Below, piece after piece: positions 43,011 through 51,168 of a stretch of DNA of 64,000 nt (its first letter is position 1; each line of letters begins with the position of its first letter). Both the position numbers and the translations under genes were made by a program. This stretch comes from a virus, in IMG/VR virus record IMGVR_UViG_3300028315_000508, positions 82,092 through 146,091 of that record; one strand, given 5' to 3'. The notes under the pieces are model-generated. The model made no database searches. It saw only the letters and a list, made by a program, of their open reading frames with translations, and had not been told where the DNA came from.

Positions 43011-43299
43011 GTGTCCTTGTGCGAAACTGAAAGATCCACCACCGCCGACAAAGCTCGAAATGCGAGCGTTACCGCTCGAGACTGAGCCGAAGCCAACTAA
43101 CGTCTGCACCGAATGCGGATATGCAAGATCTGGTGACATCCCTGAAAGCTGCTGGAATCAGAATGCAAAGTTGGTGCTCGACGAGAAGTATAAGTGCCAT
43201 TACTGCGGATCACCGATCTTCTCCGATGAAGTCGCAGTGTGGTGCATCCACTCAACCATGGAAGGCGGGACATGTGAATACCGCCTAATGTCAGGGTAA
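42979..43299 (+). CDS. small zinc-ribbon protein
   Basis: 106 residues. Cys pairs: CPC (12-14), CTEC at 43-46, CHYC at 73-76 and WCIH plus CEYR. YKCHYCGSPIFSDEVAVWC resembles a rubredoxin-type zinc ribbon. Function unknown. The gene is separated from HAD by only 1 bp. Confidence 0.65.
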   Translation: MAYREIPAHLECPCAKLKDPPPPTKLEMRALPLETEPKPTNVCTECGYARSGDIPESCWNQNAKLVLDEKYKCHYCGSPIFSDEVAVWCIHSTMEGGTCEYRLMSG

Positions 43300-43300
43300 C

Positions 43301-43912
43301 ATGCCAAGCAAAATCATTCTATTCGATCTTGATGGTACTCTCGCCAACTATGATGAGGCTTTGCTTCGCGACCTGAAAGCGATGGAATCGCCGGGAGAAG
43401 CCGGACTCATCGAGAAATACGGCATCCACGAAGATGGCCCAGCGTGGCTTTGTCATCGCATCAAGCTGATCAGAAAGCAGCCTGGATGGTGGCGTGATTT
43501 GGACCGTCTCAAGATCGGCTTTGAGTTACTTGATGAAGCCATTGATATCGGGTTTGAGGTCCATGTTCTGACAAAAGGCCCAAAGAAATCGTCAAATGCT
43601 TGGACCGAGAAATTCGAATGGTGCCAAGAACATTTACCAGCGGCGGTAAATGTCACAGTTACCCGTGACAAAAGCACGACCTACGGGTTGGCTCTCGTTG
43701 ACGATTACAAGCCGTTCCTGCAGGGTTGGCTCGATCATCGATCTCGGGGATATGGGATTCAACCAGTGAACCCTGGGACGAAACTTACTGATTGGCACCC
43801 ACGAGTTGTGCAGTACGACGGCACGGCAGTCCAGATGTCACGGGCACGCCGGGTAATGAGAGCTGTCTACAGCCGAGAACCGGGTGAAGAGGCCGTACTT
43901 GCCACAGGATGA
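43301..43912 (+). CDS. HAD-superfamily 5'(3')-nucleotidase-like phosphatase
   Basis: 203 residues. ILFDLDGTLANYDEALLRDL is HAD motif I (DxDGT), VHVLTKGP motif II (T), ALVDDYKPFLQGWL motif IV (DD) and SNAWTEKFEWCQ the cap region. Similar phage proteins are nucleotidases. Would salvage dNMPs or remove 5'-phosphates (inference). Overlaps the next gene by 29 bp. Confidence 0.78.
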   Translation: MPSKIILFDLDGTLANYDEALLRDLKAMESPGEAGLIEKYGIHEDGPAWLCHRIKLIRKQPGWWRDLDRLKIGFELLDEAIDIGFEVHVLTKGPKKSSNAWTEKFEWCQEHLPAAVNVTVTRDKSTTYGLALVDDYKPFLQGWLDHRSRGYGIQPVNPGTKLTDWHPRVVQYDGTAVQMSRARRVMRAVYSREPGEEAVLATG

Positions 43913-44243
43913 TGTCGAATTCATAGCGGCGGCGATTCATGACCGCCTATTCGAGATCTTTCCAGATCCGACGCAAGGGGCACACCGTAGTTTCGATTTT
44001 GGCTACACTGTGATAGCCATCCCGAATTGCAAAGTGTTCTACAAGAATGCCCATCTTGAGGCGAGATGCTGGATCTATGGCGAAGGAGTCAAGCCACGCG
44101 AATTTCGCTGCGAATACGCCAATCCCAGATTGATCGAACTGCTTGAGGCGAAATTGCAAGAATGGTTTGAGACGGAGATAACTGTTACGGAACAGTCACA
44201 TTTCCGGCACCAACCAGTGCCTCGAACCAATTTCGCAGCGTAG
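43884..44243 (+). CDS. hypothetical protein
   Basis: 119 residues starting inside the HAD gene. Alpha/beta composition with KVFYKNAHLEARCWIYGEG and WFETEITVTEQ. No family recognised. Its 3' end overlaps 59 bp of the convergent virion-like gene. Confidence 0.55.
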   Translation: MKRPYLPQDDVEFIAAAIHDRLFEIFPDPTQGAHRSFDFGYTVIAIPNCKVFYKNAHLEARCWIYGEGVKPREFRCEYANPRLIELLEAKLQEWFETEITVTEQSHFRHQPVPRTNFAA

Positions 44244-44664
44244 TGATGGAGAACTCGTTGTAGGCTGCGACGGTCGGCGATGCTCCGCCAGCCCCGCTGC
44301 TGTTGAGGACAAATTGTCCTCCGGCTTTCCGGTCATATTGGACCGCGAAATCTTCCCAAGTGTCGTTGATTCTCGCAACGCGTCCTGAGAAGTGCATCGT
44401 GGCGTCTTTGACCGTCTTGACGGCTCCGCCAGCTGGCGTCAGTGTGAGTGTTCCACTGACGAGGGCCAGCATGTTTTCGAGCCAGTTATTCCCGGCCTGG
44501 ACTTCGACGATGGCCTGGTTGCTGGAATTTGGAGTATCACCAACTCCGGCGTTCACGGAGATGTTGCCGCGTTCGTCGATGTGGGCAGCAAATTGGTCGT
44601 GTGTGTCATCGTCATAAGCGATGATACCAGAAAATCTACCGACGAATCGCAGTTCAGTGCTCAT
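44185..44664 (-). CDS. probable virion protein (beta-sandwich)
   Basis: 159 residues: STELRFVGRFSGIIAYDDDTHDQF, VNAGVGDTPNSSNQAIVEVQAGNNWLENMLALVSGTLTLTPAGGAVKTV and NEFSITTLRNWFEALVGAG. Gly/Thr/Asn-rich, typical of phage decoration or tail proteins, but no named family recognised. Isolated minus-strand gene among plus-strand genes. Confidence 0.6.
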   Translation of the reverse strand: MSTELRFVGRFSGIIAYDDDTHDQFAAHIDERGNISVNAGVGDTPNSSNQAIVEVQAGNNWLENMLALVSGTLTLTPAGGAVKTVKDATMHFSGRVARINDTWEDFAVQYDRKAGGQFVLNSSGAGGASPTVAAYNEFSITTLRNWFEALVGAGNVTVP

Positions 44665-44725
44665 GACAAGTCTCCGTTAAAGCTCGGCTTGTATAGTATT
44701 TTTGATCAGCCTGAGAGTATTGAAA

Positions 44726-44836
44726 ATGGACGAATACGATCGGCCTACACGAATCGCAGTATATTTGTTTGTGCTGGGTGCCCTGGTCTTCGGTGAACTT
44801 GCAGCACGCGTCGTGTATTCCTGGCTCGGATGGTAA
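44726..44836 (+). CDS. 36-residue membrane peptide
   Basis: ATG 44726 to TAA 44834-44836. One predicted transmembrane helix (ALVFGELAARVVYSWLGW preceded by VYLFVLG), an acidic N-terminus (MDEYDRPT), GAG about 11 bases upstream. Small phage membrane peptides can be holin or envelope-modifying proteins; no family proof. Confidence 0.45.
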   Translation: MDEYDRPTRIAVYLFVLGALVFGELAARVVYSWLGW

Positions 44837-44905
44837 AGCATCGGCCGGGAGTGTCCCGCTGGGGCGTGCCCAGTCATGGTGGCCTCTGGCCAAGGTAGAT
44901 AGCGA

Positions 44906-45163
44906 ATGGACGACGTATTGGTAAAAAGACGGCTGATGGCCAGAACAGCCGAAGTGATGGGCCGTCAGTACGACAGAGAATTCCAATCTTGGGTCATCAA
45001 TCTGATACACGACCCACAATTCCAACGTCGGAACAAGCAACACGACTGGCGAAATTACATCGACAGTGAAGTCCAGCTCATCTGGAATCATTTGCCAGAA
45101 TCGTCACGGCTTGCCCTGGTCATCAATGCTGAAACTCAAGCCGGGAAAGAAGAATGGGAATAA
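44906..45163 (+). CDS. small hypothetical protein
   Basis: 85 residues. Lys/Arg-rich N-terminus and WVINLIHDPQFQRR; contains DWRNYIDSEVQLIWNHLP. No family recognised. Starts after a lone GGCC-TCT-GGCC hairpin (44880) like those in the 38-41.6 kb array. Overlaps the CAP gene by 10 bp. Confidence 0.55.
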   Translation: MDDVLVKRRLMARTAEVMGRQYDREFQSWVINLIHDPQFQRRNKQHDWRNYIDSEVQLIWNHLPESSRLALVINAETQAGKEEWE

Positions 45164-45711
45164 TCGCAATCGCAATCATATTGCTGGTTCCCACAGTCTG
45201 CTTTTCACAAGAGTTACACGAACATCCGACAATCGTCCGGATGCATCACGTCAATAACTCGATTCGCCAAAGATTTAGTCTGCCGACGCAGAGCCTGTCG
45301 CCACGGCTCACCAGAGCGGCCCAGTACCAAGCTGAGTACATGGCCAAAACTCACGAATTTTCACATTATGTTAACGGCAGCCCTGGCATCCGGGCCGGGA
45401 AGTACGGCTACGATGGGGTCGTGGTCGAGAATATAGCCCGCTCCTATTTCAGCGTTGAGGAGACTTTTTACGCCTGGGTCGACAGTCCTGAGCACTGGCA
45501 CGCCTTATCAGGTTCTGATGCCGAAGTTGGCTATGGGTATTCGATCGCAGCTGACGGAACTACGTATTGGGTTGCTCTGTACGGAACTCCTGGAAACAGG
45601 TTGGCATGGACAAAAGATTCAGACAACTCGCCAACACCATCCAAAGTGCTAGTAAAGCCCTCAGCGGCTTCGCTTCGGCAGCAAAACGCCTTTCTGCTCA
45701 TTGGTTTGTGA
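45154..45711 (+). CDS. secreted CAP/SCP-domain protein
   Basis: 185 residues. Signal peptide GIIAIAIILLVPTVCFSQ then a CAP domain: HVNNSIRQRFSLPTQSLSPRLTRAAQYQAEYMA (first signature), FSHY, PGIRAGKYGY, ENIARSYFSVEETFYAWVDSPEHWHAL (ENIA and H of the cavity), YWVALYG. CAP proteins bind lipids or act as allergen-like proteases; in phages the role is unknown. The 3' end overlaps the next ORF. Confidence 0.85.
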   Translation: MGIIAIAIILLVPTVCFSQELHEHPTIVRMHHVNNSIRQRFSLPTQSLSPRLTRAAQYQAEYMAKTHEFSHYVNGSPGIRAGKYGYDGVVVENIARSYFSVEETFYAWVDSPEHWHALSGSDAEVGYGYSIAADGTTYWVALYGTPGNRLAWTKDSDNSPTPSKVLVKPSAASLRQQNAFLLIGL

Positions 45712-46502
45712 GATATCCGTTGCATCCTGTGTATCCCTCCCCTCGTCAGACTCCTGCACCTGACGAGATCATCGGAGGTATCAAGATCTGGCTTAACGAA
45801 ACGTACCCGCAGATCCATGTGACTGTTGGGGTCGAACGCATCCGGCCAGTTGCAACATACCCAAATACTGATCTCACCAAGGGCGATCTCAAACTTTCTT
45901 TCAATTGCCCTGACCGCAGCCATCCGAAGCCCCGGCCGACCATTAGGTCAGAGGCTCTGGTCCATTGCTATGCCGAATGCTTGACCATTGGCAGGTTCAC
46001 CACCGGCTACGATGACCCAGATTTCTTTGATAAGATCGCCGGTGTCCTTGATTGGCTTCTCGAGGGCAAGTCTTTGAGCGAATTGTTCTTCGACCCATGG
46101 GATGCCTGCGAAGAACCGCCATATATTCCACCACGAGGTGACGTATTGGAGAAAGTGACACCACGACGAGCCACAACGTCGTGGGTGGTGCCAATAAGAT
46201 GCCGTGGCCCGCCTGGTAGCAAGGCGGGGACTCGGCATGACGGCGAACTGCCAATAGGAGTTACGAACCTATTGGTGAGGGGAGCCCGACCGGGAAGCCG
46301 CCCGTTCGGCGAAGCTCTCGGCCACCACTCACGCAAGTGGCCGGGAGCTTGTTTTATGCCTAAGACGCAGTGTGATCGATGTCTTCAAGATGATTGTCGC
46401 GGTGATTGTCTAGCGAGGTTTGGCGATTGGCTTGACCAACTTCTCAAGGCCAAACGAACGAACAGACACGGTTATTCGTGTATTTCGTGCTTGCGGTGTT
46501 GA
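45606..46502 (+). CDS. ORF running through an inverted-repeat zone
   Basis: 298 residues from ATG 45606. Residues 1-180 look like a real soluble protein (EIIGGIKIWLNETYPQIHVTVGVERI; VHCYAECLTIGRFTTGYDDPDFFDKIAGVL). The frame then enters a region of strong hairpins (46158-46352) with low-complexity reading, and re-emerges as a Cys-rich segment (QCDRCLQDDCRGDC) that could be its own protein from ATG 46356. Whether one or two genes exist cannot be settled here. Confidence 0.5.
   Translation: MDKRFRQLANTIQSASKALSGFASAAKRLSAHWFVRYPLHPVYPSPRQTPAPDEIIGGIKIWLNETYPQIHVTVGVERIRPVATYPNTDLTKGDLKLSFNCPDRSHPKPRPTIRSEALVHCYAECLTIGRFTTGYDDPDFFDKIAGVLDWLLEGKSLSELFFDPWDACEEPPYIPPRGDVLEKVTPRRATTSWVVPIRCRGPPGSKAGTRHDGELPIGVTNLLVRGARPGSRPFGEALGHHSRKWPGACFMPKTQCDRCLQDDCRGDCLARFGDWLDQLLKAKRTNRHGYSCISCLRC
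46158..46352 (+). ncRNA. four successive hairpins, last one terminator-like
   Basis: CACCACGACG...CGTCGTGG (46160-46190), CCCGCC...GGCGGG (about 46207-46228), CCAATAGG...CCTATTGG (46248-46272) and a GCTCTCGGCCAC/GTGGCCGGGAGC stem (46314-46350) followed by TTGTTTT. Individually strong and consecutive, they suggest a structured RNA ended by a terminator, or a hairpin-rich intergenic region kept open as a frame by chance. Confidence 0.55.
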
Positions 46503-46524
46503 CACCATCGTTTTTGGCGGGCGA

Positions 46525-46641
46525 GTGATTCCACAGACGCGAACTAACTGCTGCCAGTGCGGCAACGAGATTCCGCCAGGAAAACCGGGGCGACGATGCA
46601 GGAAATGCAGAGCGATAACCGCCAAGGAGTTGCGAGGATGA
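46525..46641 (+). CDS. small zinc-ribbon protein, uncertain start
   Basis: 38 residues from GTG 46525: VIPQTRTNCCQCGNEIPPGKPGRRCRKCRAITAKELRG. Two CxxC knuckles (CQCG, CRKC) make a zinc ribbon. The frame is open back to 46420 but overlaps the previous ORF. The stop overlaps the next gene's ATG. Confidence 0.5.
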   Translation: MIPQTRTNCCQCGNEIPPGKPGRRCRKCRAITAKELRG

Positions 46642-46730
46642 TTGAGGCTGCCATTAGCGAGTCAGCATCGGCTGGTTTAGTAGCAATCGCGTTGGCCATC
46701 GGATTTTTAATCGTGTGTTGTTCAAGATAA
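46638..46730 (+). CDS. 30-residue membrane peptide
   Basis: ATG 46638 with AAGGAG eight to nine bases upstream, overlapping the preceding TGA. Sequence AGLVAIALAIGFLIVCCSR is a single transmembrane helix after an acidic start (IEAAISESAS). Coupled translation likely. Function unknown. Confidence 0.5.
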   Translation: MIEAAISESASAGLVAIALAIGFLIVCCSR

Positions 46731-46770
46731 TAGACACCCCCTAACCGCCGAGAGTTGAGTCGTGTACGAG

Positions 46771-46866
46771 ATGCTTTTCGTCAAGCTACCGCTATTCATA
46801 CTTGCATGGTTGGGCTGCTCGGCGTTTGCCGCATTCATTACGTGGATTGCATATAGAAACAAGTGA
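46771..46866 (+). CDS. 31-residue membrane peptide
   Basis: ATG 46771; FVKLPLFILAWLGCSAFAAFITWIAYRNK, one transmembrane helix with a positive C-terminus. Preceded at 46741 by CTAACCGCCG, repeated at 46871 before the next mini-ORF. Confidence 0.45.
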   Translation: MLFVKLPLFILAWLGCSAFAAFITWIAYRNK

Positions 46867-46914
46867 ACCACTAACCGCCGTCGAATTTGCGGCAACTTAG
46901 AGGGGATTTGAGTG

Positions 46915-47001
46915 ATGATAGATCCGTGCTCATCTAATCGGGACGTGGTCCGTACCATTAATAGTGTGGGAGGCGTACACCAGTTCCGATATCTTGAATG
47001 A
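46915..47001 (+). CDS. possible 28-residue peptide
   Basis: ATG 46915 to TGA; AGAGGGG is 10 bases upstream. Sequence IDPCSSNRDVVRTINSVGG has no clear feature. Listed because it is the second mini-ORF after CTAACCGCCG; translation is uncertain. Confidence 0.25.
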   Translation: MIDPCSSNRDVVRTINSVGGVHQFRYLE

Positions 47002-47025
47002 GCGTACCGGAGCTGTAGAGATGAT

Positions 47026-47487
47026 TCAGGCAGTCGCAGATGCGAGACCAGCCTGCTGATTGACCTCTTGCGGAGGTCCAACTCGATCCTCGATAGGTTC
47101 CGGATCTTTGTATTCTCCGGACAGGATCTTACGCACGATCTCATCTAGTTTGTTGACAAAGGGACGCCATGCTTTCAGCTGCTTTATCCCTTTGACGATT
47201 TTCGGCCAATACTTTGCGACTGTCGGGCCGTGCTTGGCGATGAGCTTCGCAATAAAGCTGCTCGACTTCCCAAGGTATTTTGTGCCTTTTCCGAGTGCAT
47301 CGCCGATTTCAGGAATCAATGAGATCAAGGAGAGAGCTGAGTTCAGGTATTGCCCTTTCTTGGCATACCATAGAGCGTTTGCAAGGTCAGCTGGTTCACC
47401 ATAGCCAGGAATGAGTCCGGCCACGTCGAGAGCCACATGACCCACGGTATCAATCGCACTATCTTCGGCAATTGCTCTCAATTTCAT
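47026..47487 (-). CDS. phage protein with pre-toxin-like hydrophobic motif
   Basis: 153 residues. VALDVAGLIPGYGEPADLANALWYAKKGQYLNSALSLISLIPEIGDALGKG matches the hydrophobic, glycine-hinge 'pre-toxin TG'-like segment seen in polymorphic toxins and in structural proteins of large phages. A Lys-rich end follows. It may interact with membranes during DNA entry (inference). Confidence 0.62.
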   Translation of the reverse strand: MKLRAIAEDSAIDTVGHVALDVAGLIPGYGEPADLANALWYAKKGQYLNSALSLISLIPEIGDALGKGTKYLGKSSSFIAKLIAKHGPTVAKYWPKIVKGIKQLKAWRPFVNKLDEIVRKILSGEYKDPEPIEDRVGPPQEVNQQAGLASATA

Positions 47488-47526
47488 ACTCTATGTTTTC
47501 TCCAAAAATACGGCTGGAGAGGAACT

Positions 47527-48087
47527 ATGGACAGAAAACACATCTATCGGCTTGCCTCGTTGATCACCGAAGACGAGTACGAGGGGCTCGAGGACGCTGA
47601 TGAATTCAAGCAGCCAGAAGTTCATGGGTATGGCTGCGGTCGTGGATGTTGGGAATACGAGGAATTTCCATTCAATCTGAATGGCCAACACTGGCTCGGG
47701 AATGCCACCGTCGACTACGACGCTCACACCCAATTCTACAAAGGCAGCCGTCCTACAAGGTACGATCCAGGCGAGTCGGATTATCTCGAAGCTTACGTCG
47801 AAGGCCACTCCGTCGAACATTTCGAAATTTTCGACAATAATGGCGAGACGATCGTCAAATGGAACAAAAAAGCTGGCAGAAAATGGGGCCATAAATGGAA
47901 CGCTGGCCGTAAAGTCGAGCAGGAGATAGTGTGGCCAGCTGGGTTTGAGCAAGGTCAACTGACAGACGAGCAACTAGAAAACGTATTGTCACAGATAAGC
48001 CAGCAGTTCCAACAGGATGAAGACAGAGTCATCGAGTACATTCAGGAGAATTATGACGAGGGTCACGATTATGGAGGAAGTTGGTGA
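47527..48087 (+). CDS. hypothetical protein with LITED N-terminus
   Basis: 186 residues from ATG 47527 (GGAGAGGAAC upstream). The first residues DRKHIYRLASLITEDEYEGLED match the N-termini of genes 6855 and 58752. The rest is acidic, Tyr/Trp-rich (YGCGRGCWEYEEFPFNLNGQHW). No family recognised. Overlaps the next gene. Confidence 0.62.
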   Translation: MDRKHIYRLASLITEDEYEGLEDADEFKQPEVHGYGCGRGCWEYEEFPFNLNGQHWLGNATVDYDAHTQFYKGSRPTRYDPGESDYLEAYVEGHSVEHFEIFDNNGETIVKWNKKAGRKWGHKWNAGRKVEQEIVWPAGFEQGQLTDEQLENVLSQISQQFQQDEDRVIEYIQENYDEGHDYGGSW

Positions 48088-48283
48088 TCTTGATCGCAAG
48101 GAAGGTGACCCGACTCCAGAGGACATCAAGCTGCAGACAGAGCTGATCAGAGAAGACTGGTCAGACGCTAAGCACGAATCCCGTTGGCAGCTACAACAGC
48201 GGGTTGAATGGGTCCTACCAACCACGTCGGCTTGGAACGTCGAACAGGCCGAAAGAGTGTCTGAGGTAAAGGATCGAAACTAG
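48071..48283 (+). CDS. small acidic hypothetical protein
   Basis: 70 residues from ATG 48071 inside the end of the previous gene. EEVGDLDRKEGDPTPEDIKLQTELIREDW then WQLQQRVEWVL. Acidic and helical. Family unknown. Confidence 0.5.
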   Translation: MEEVGDLDRKEGDPTPEDIKLQTELIREDWSDAKHESRWQLQQRVEWVLPTTSAWNVEQAERVSEVKDRN

Positions 48284-48426
48284 GTTTCCACCCTGGAAAT
48301 CGTTTGCATGGAATTATCGAGGAATATTGCACGTATTTGATTCCTCGAACGGGATATTCCTCCTCTGGCAAGGGTCAAAGCGAGCGAATCCCACCACTGT
48401 GATCGGTCAATCCAAGGAGACCGCAA

Positions 48427-49266
48427 ATGTCTGACTCTTTCGTGCCCAAAAGCTATGCTTTCAAGTTCACGGGCACCACGGCGATGCTGATGCACGCCGA
48501 CGACGTCGAAGCCGCCGACCGCCTGCAAGCCTGGCGGAAGGACCCGAGTAACAACGAACTGTCTGTCCCCGGCGACGATCGGTCGCCACCGTGGACATGG
48601 CGGACCTACCTCTACGCCGGAGAGATCGATGGCGTTCGGCAGGTCGTGATTCCGTCCTCGAACGTGATGGCCGCCCTCCGCTACGCTGGCTCCCAGATGA
48701 CCTTGAAGGGCAACAAGACCTTCAAGAAGCTGTCGCAGTCCGGCATCGCCATCCTCGACGAGTTCTGTGCCCTCAAAGTCGGCCTCGGCCCCATCGAACA
48801 CGCTCCCGTGATCGACGCCGAATACGCCCGGCTGGCCGGACTCATGCCGAACGAAGGCGAGAGCTACGAAGCCCTCGCCGCCCGCCATGCCGCTGAGCTT
48901 GGCGTCGACGTCGGCAAGCCCCATCCCGGATTCGGACTGCGTCCGATCCTCGCATCGGACATCGATGCGATTCCGGAGATGATGAAGTACCGAGACCAAG
49001 TGACGCAGTGTCGCAAGCTCGGCTTCAACCTCTACGCCAAGCGTGCCCCGGTCGGCAAGTCCAAGCACGTCCGCTGCCGTCCTCGCTTCGAGGTCTGGGA
49101 AGTCACCGGGACTCTCAAGGTCACGCAGGAAGCGATCGACGACAAGATCCTCACCACGATGCTCAACATCGCTGGCGAGCAGTCCGGCCTGGGTGACTGG
49201 CGTCCCTCAAGCCCGCTGTCTCCTGGACCTTTCGGTCAGTTCACCGTCGATCTGAAAGCCGTCTGA
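48427..49266 (+). CDS. abundant-type phage protein with GLGDWRP motif
   Basis: 279 residues. YAFKFTGTTAMLMHADDVEAADRL at the start and GLGDWRPSSPLSPGPFGQFTVDL at the end, where a Gly-rich loop before a final strand recalls RAMP-type or phage beta-fold proteins; no family assigned. Very GC-rich, regular codons suggest high expression. Own promoter-like GTATTTGATT at 48333 and terminator downstream make it a single-gene unit. Confidence 0.65.
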   Translation: MSDSFVPKSYAFKFTGTTAMLMHADDVEAADRLQAWRKDPSNNELSVPGDDRSPPWTWRTYLYAGEIDGVRQVVIPSSNVMAALRYAGSQMTLKGNKTFKKLSQSGIAILDEFCALKVGLGPIEHAPVIDAEYARLAGLMPNEGESYEALAARHAAELGVDVGKPHPGFGLRPILASDIDAIPEMMKYRDQVTQCRKLGFNLYAKRAPVGKSKHVRCRPRFEVWEVTGTLKVTQEAIDDKILTTMLNIAGEQSGLGDWRPSSPLSPGPFGQFTVDLKAV

Positions 49267-49290
49267 TCGGCAACAGTCGCGATTCCAACA

Positions 49291-49319
49291 AGGGCCGGGG
49301 GTCAATAGCCTCCGGCCCT
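49291..49319 (+). terminator. intrinsic terminator
   Basis: AGGGCCGG (49291-49298) pairs with CCGGCCCT (49312-49319); tail TGTCGTATTTAACC includes the promoter-like motif for the following operon. Confidence 0.85.
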
Positions 49320-49373
49320 TGTCGTATTTAACCACCATCACTGGCTGGCAACAGATTGGCGGAGGAAAGACCT

Positions 49374-49676
49374 ATGACCAGAAAAGATCGCATCGTTCGC
49401 CAAATCCTCGACCAACTCAAGTGGATCGAGCAATGCGGTGGAACTCTGCTTGGCTACATCGCCAAGTACGGCGATCCTGGCGTCCCTCCGCTCGACGAGA
49501 ACGGTCAGCCGAAGATTCTAACTCTCGGCCCGAATCAAGCCCATCTACGGCCTTGTTTTGTCCCGGTCCCCGGCACAACGGACCGCTTCTATCATCCCCA
49601 TTCTGGCAATGGCGGCACTGCGATCTATCGTGCTGACATGGCTGAGTTGCACAAACTGGAGACTCAGCTACGATGA
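49374..49676 (+). CDS. hypothetical protein
   Basis: 100 residues from ATG 49374, GGAGG at 49361. RKDRIVRQILDQLKWIEQCGGTLLGYIAKYGDPGVPPLDENGQP. First gene of a ten-gene operon to 53411 with small overlaps. No family recognised. Confidence 0.6.
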   Translation: MTRKDRIVRQILDQLKWIEQCGGTLLGYIAKYGDPGVPPLDENGQPKILTLGPNQAHLRPCFVPVPGTTDRFYHPHSGNGGTAIYRADMAELHKLETQLR

Positions 49677-50107
49677 AGGAACAGGACACAAAGTATCTGA
49701 CGATCCGGAAGCAAGAACTAAAGTTTCGAGAGGGTGGTTCCGATCAGTTCCAACCGGCAGGCGATTACAAATCCGCCTTGCAGCAGTACCTCAACGATCC
49801 AAGCGATGACCCGATTGATGTTCAATCCGTCTCGATCGTCGTCGTTACGCAAGAATCTAAGAAATTCTTCGAATGTCAGCTGATGCATGACAACATCGTC
49901 GTGCCTGACGCACAGTGCATGTTCTACATCCGCATCGTCTATCCGTGGCACATCAAGTCTGGTGCACGAGACGCCGACGAGATTCTCACGGACGGAGAAC
50001 GCTTCTACCTCGTAACTCGTAACCTTGCGAAGACGCCGTTCAAACTGAACGACTACAGCAGGGATAAACTGAACGCTGCCATCACAAAATTCGTGGAGAC
50101 AATCTGA
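49673..50107 (+). CDS. hypothetical protein
   Basis: 144 residues, ATGA overlap with the previous gene. Beta-rich (IVVVTQESKKFFECQLMHDNIVV; CMFYIRIVYPWHIKS). No family recognised. Confidence 0.6.
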   Translation: MKEQDTKYLTIRKQELKFREGGSDQFQPAGDYKSALQQYLNDPSDDPIDVQSVSIVVVTQESKKFFECQLMHDNIVVPDAQCMFYIRIVYPWHIKSGARDADEILTDGERFYLVTRNLAKTPFKLNDYSRDKLNAAITKFVETI

Positions 50108-50547
50108 TGCCAAAGCTCTGTGTTCCGTCAGTCGGCGACAAGATTCGTTTGACGCGTGAGTGGGAATTCCCACTCCATTTCGAACATCGCAACAGTTCAC
50201 TGATCCACCGGATTCGCCCCGGTTTGGAATTCGGTTGGCGTGACAAAGGGTCGATTATCGCGACTCTGGAGAAAGGCACGGTCCTTCGCGTCGATCGCAT
50301 CTACATTCGCAAAGGCAAAGGCGAATGGGACAGCATCACGTTCATCATCAACGAGGCTCCGAAAGACGACAAGCGAGCCAAGGCGACCAAGCAGCCGTCG
50401 CGGTGGAACACACAGGCGAACGCCAACGGGACGGAAGACAAAGGCCAACAGCCCGAACAGAAGTACAAAGGTGCTCGGTTCTGGGCCAAGCTGGACGACG
50501 TCAACGAGATCTACTTCGAGAAGGTCGAGGAACCAGTCGAGGCATGA
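50107..50547 (+). CDS. hypothetical protein
   Basis: 146 residues, TGATG overlap. LCVPSVGDKIRLTREWEFPLHFEHRN then FEFGWRDKGSIIATLEKGTVLRVDRIYIRKGKGEWDSITF; a Lys/Gln-rich linker follows. Beta-barrel like, no family. Confidence 0.6.
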   Translation: MPKLCVPSVGDKIRLTREWEFPLHFEHRNSSLIHRIRPGLEFGWRDKGSIIATLEKGTVLRVDRIYIRKGKGEWDSITFIINEAPKDDKRAKATKQPSRWNTQANANGTEDKGQQPEQKYKGARFWAKLDDVNEIYFEKVEEPVEA

Positions 50548-50840
50548 AGTTCTTTCAGCGAAACAGACAGGTGATTTTCAAGCAGCGGACCGCACGGCAT
50601 CTTGCTGTGCGGTCTAATCTTGCGTGGGAATACGAAATGGGGAACGTAATCACTTGCGATCCCCACAAGAAAATCGTAGTTGTCTGTTGGTTGCAAGGAC
50701 ACCACAGCAGGACCGACGACGTCCCGTATGCCGACATTGTTGCCGTGAACGATAACCGCTGCCGCATGCACCAAATCGGTGGATGGAAGGGGCGGAGCCG
50801 ATTACTTCAAGAGATCGTAGAGGAAGGCCATGAAGGTTGA
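50544..50840 (+). CDS. hypothetical protein
   Basis: 98 residues from ATG 50544 (ATGA). Basic (MKFFQRNRQVIFKQRTARHL) with HKKIVVVCWLQGHHS. No family recognised. Confidence 0.6.
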   Translation: MKFFQRNRQVIFKQRTARHLAVRSNLAWEYEMGNVITCDPHKKIVVVCWLQGHHSRTDDVPYADIVAVNDNRCRMHQIGGWKGRSRLLQEIVEEGHEG

Positions 50841-51168
50841 ACTGACGCAGGAAGAACAATCGGAATTCACCCCGATCAACCGTGCCGCCCTTGACTTACT
50901 TCTGCAGAAGCAGCGAGAAGGCGGTTCGATCAACCCGTGTTGGCTGTGTATGTCCGAAGATGCCCGCCAGAAGGCTCGGGAAGACCTCATCTCGTACTTG
51001 AATGAGCAAAAGCGGCCCATCGTGCCTATGACAATCGAGACCGCGACGAAGGCCATCGAGAGGCTCCCGAACATGCAGGAAGCGATTGATGGCTGGAAGC
51101 GGGCCGAACTCTCACTCAAGAAAGAAAGGGAAGCGGGCAACCCACGAGCCTACTTCATGGAAGTATGA
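50830..51168 (+). CDS. hypothetical helical protein
   Basis: 112 residues, overlapping the previous gene. KVELTQEEQSEFTPINRAALDLLLQKQREGGSINPCWLCMSEDA: CxxC near residue 46; helical C-terminus. Family unknown. Confidence 0.6.
   Translation: MKVELTQEEQSEFTPINRAALDLLLQKQREGGSINPCWLCMSEDARQKAREDLISYLNEQKRPIVPMTIETATKAIERLPNMQEAIDGWKRAELSLKKEREAGNPRAYFMEV

Noticed and set aside
47437-47527. 30-residue N-terminal extension of gene 47527
   Set aside because: Antisense to the minus-strand gene at 47026 and lacks a ribosome site; ATG 47527 follows GGAGAGGAAC.
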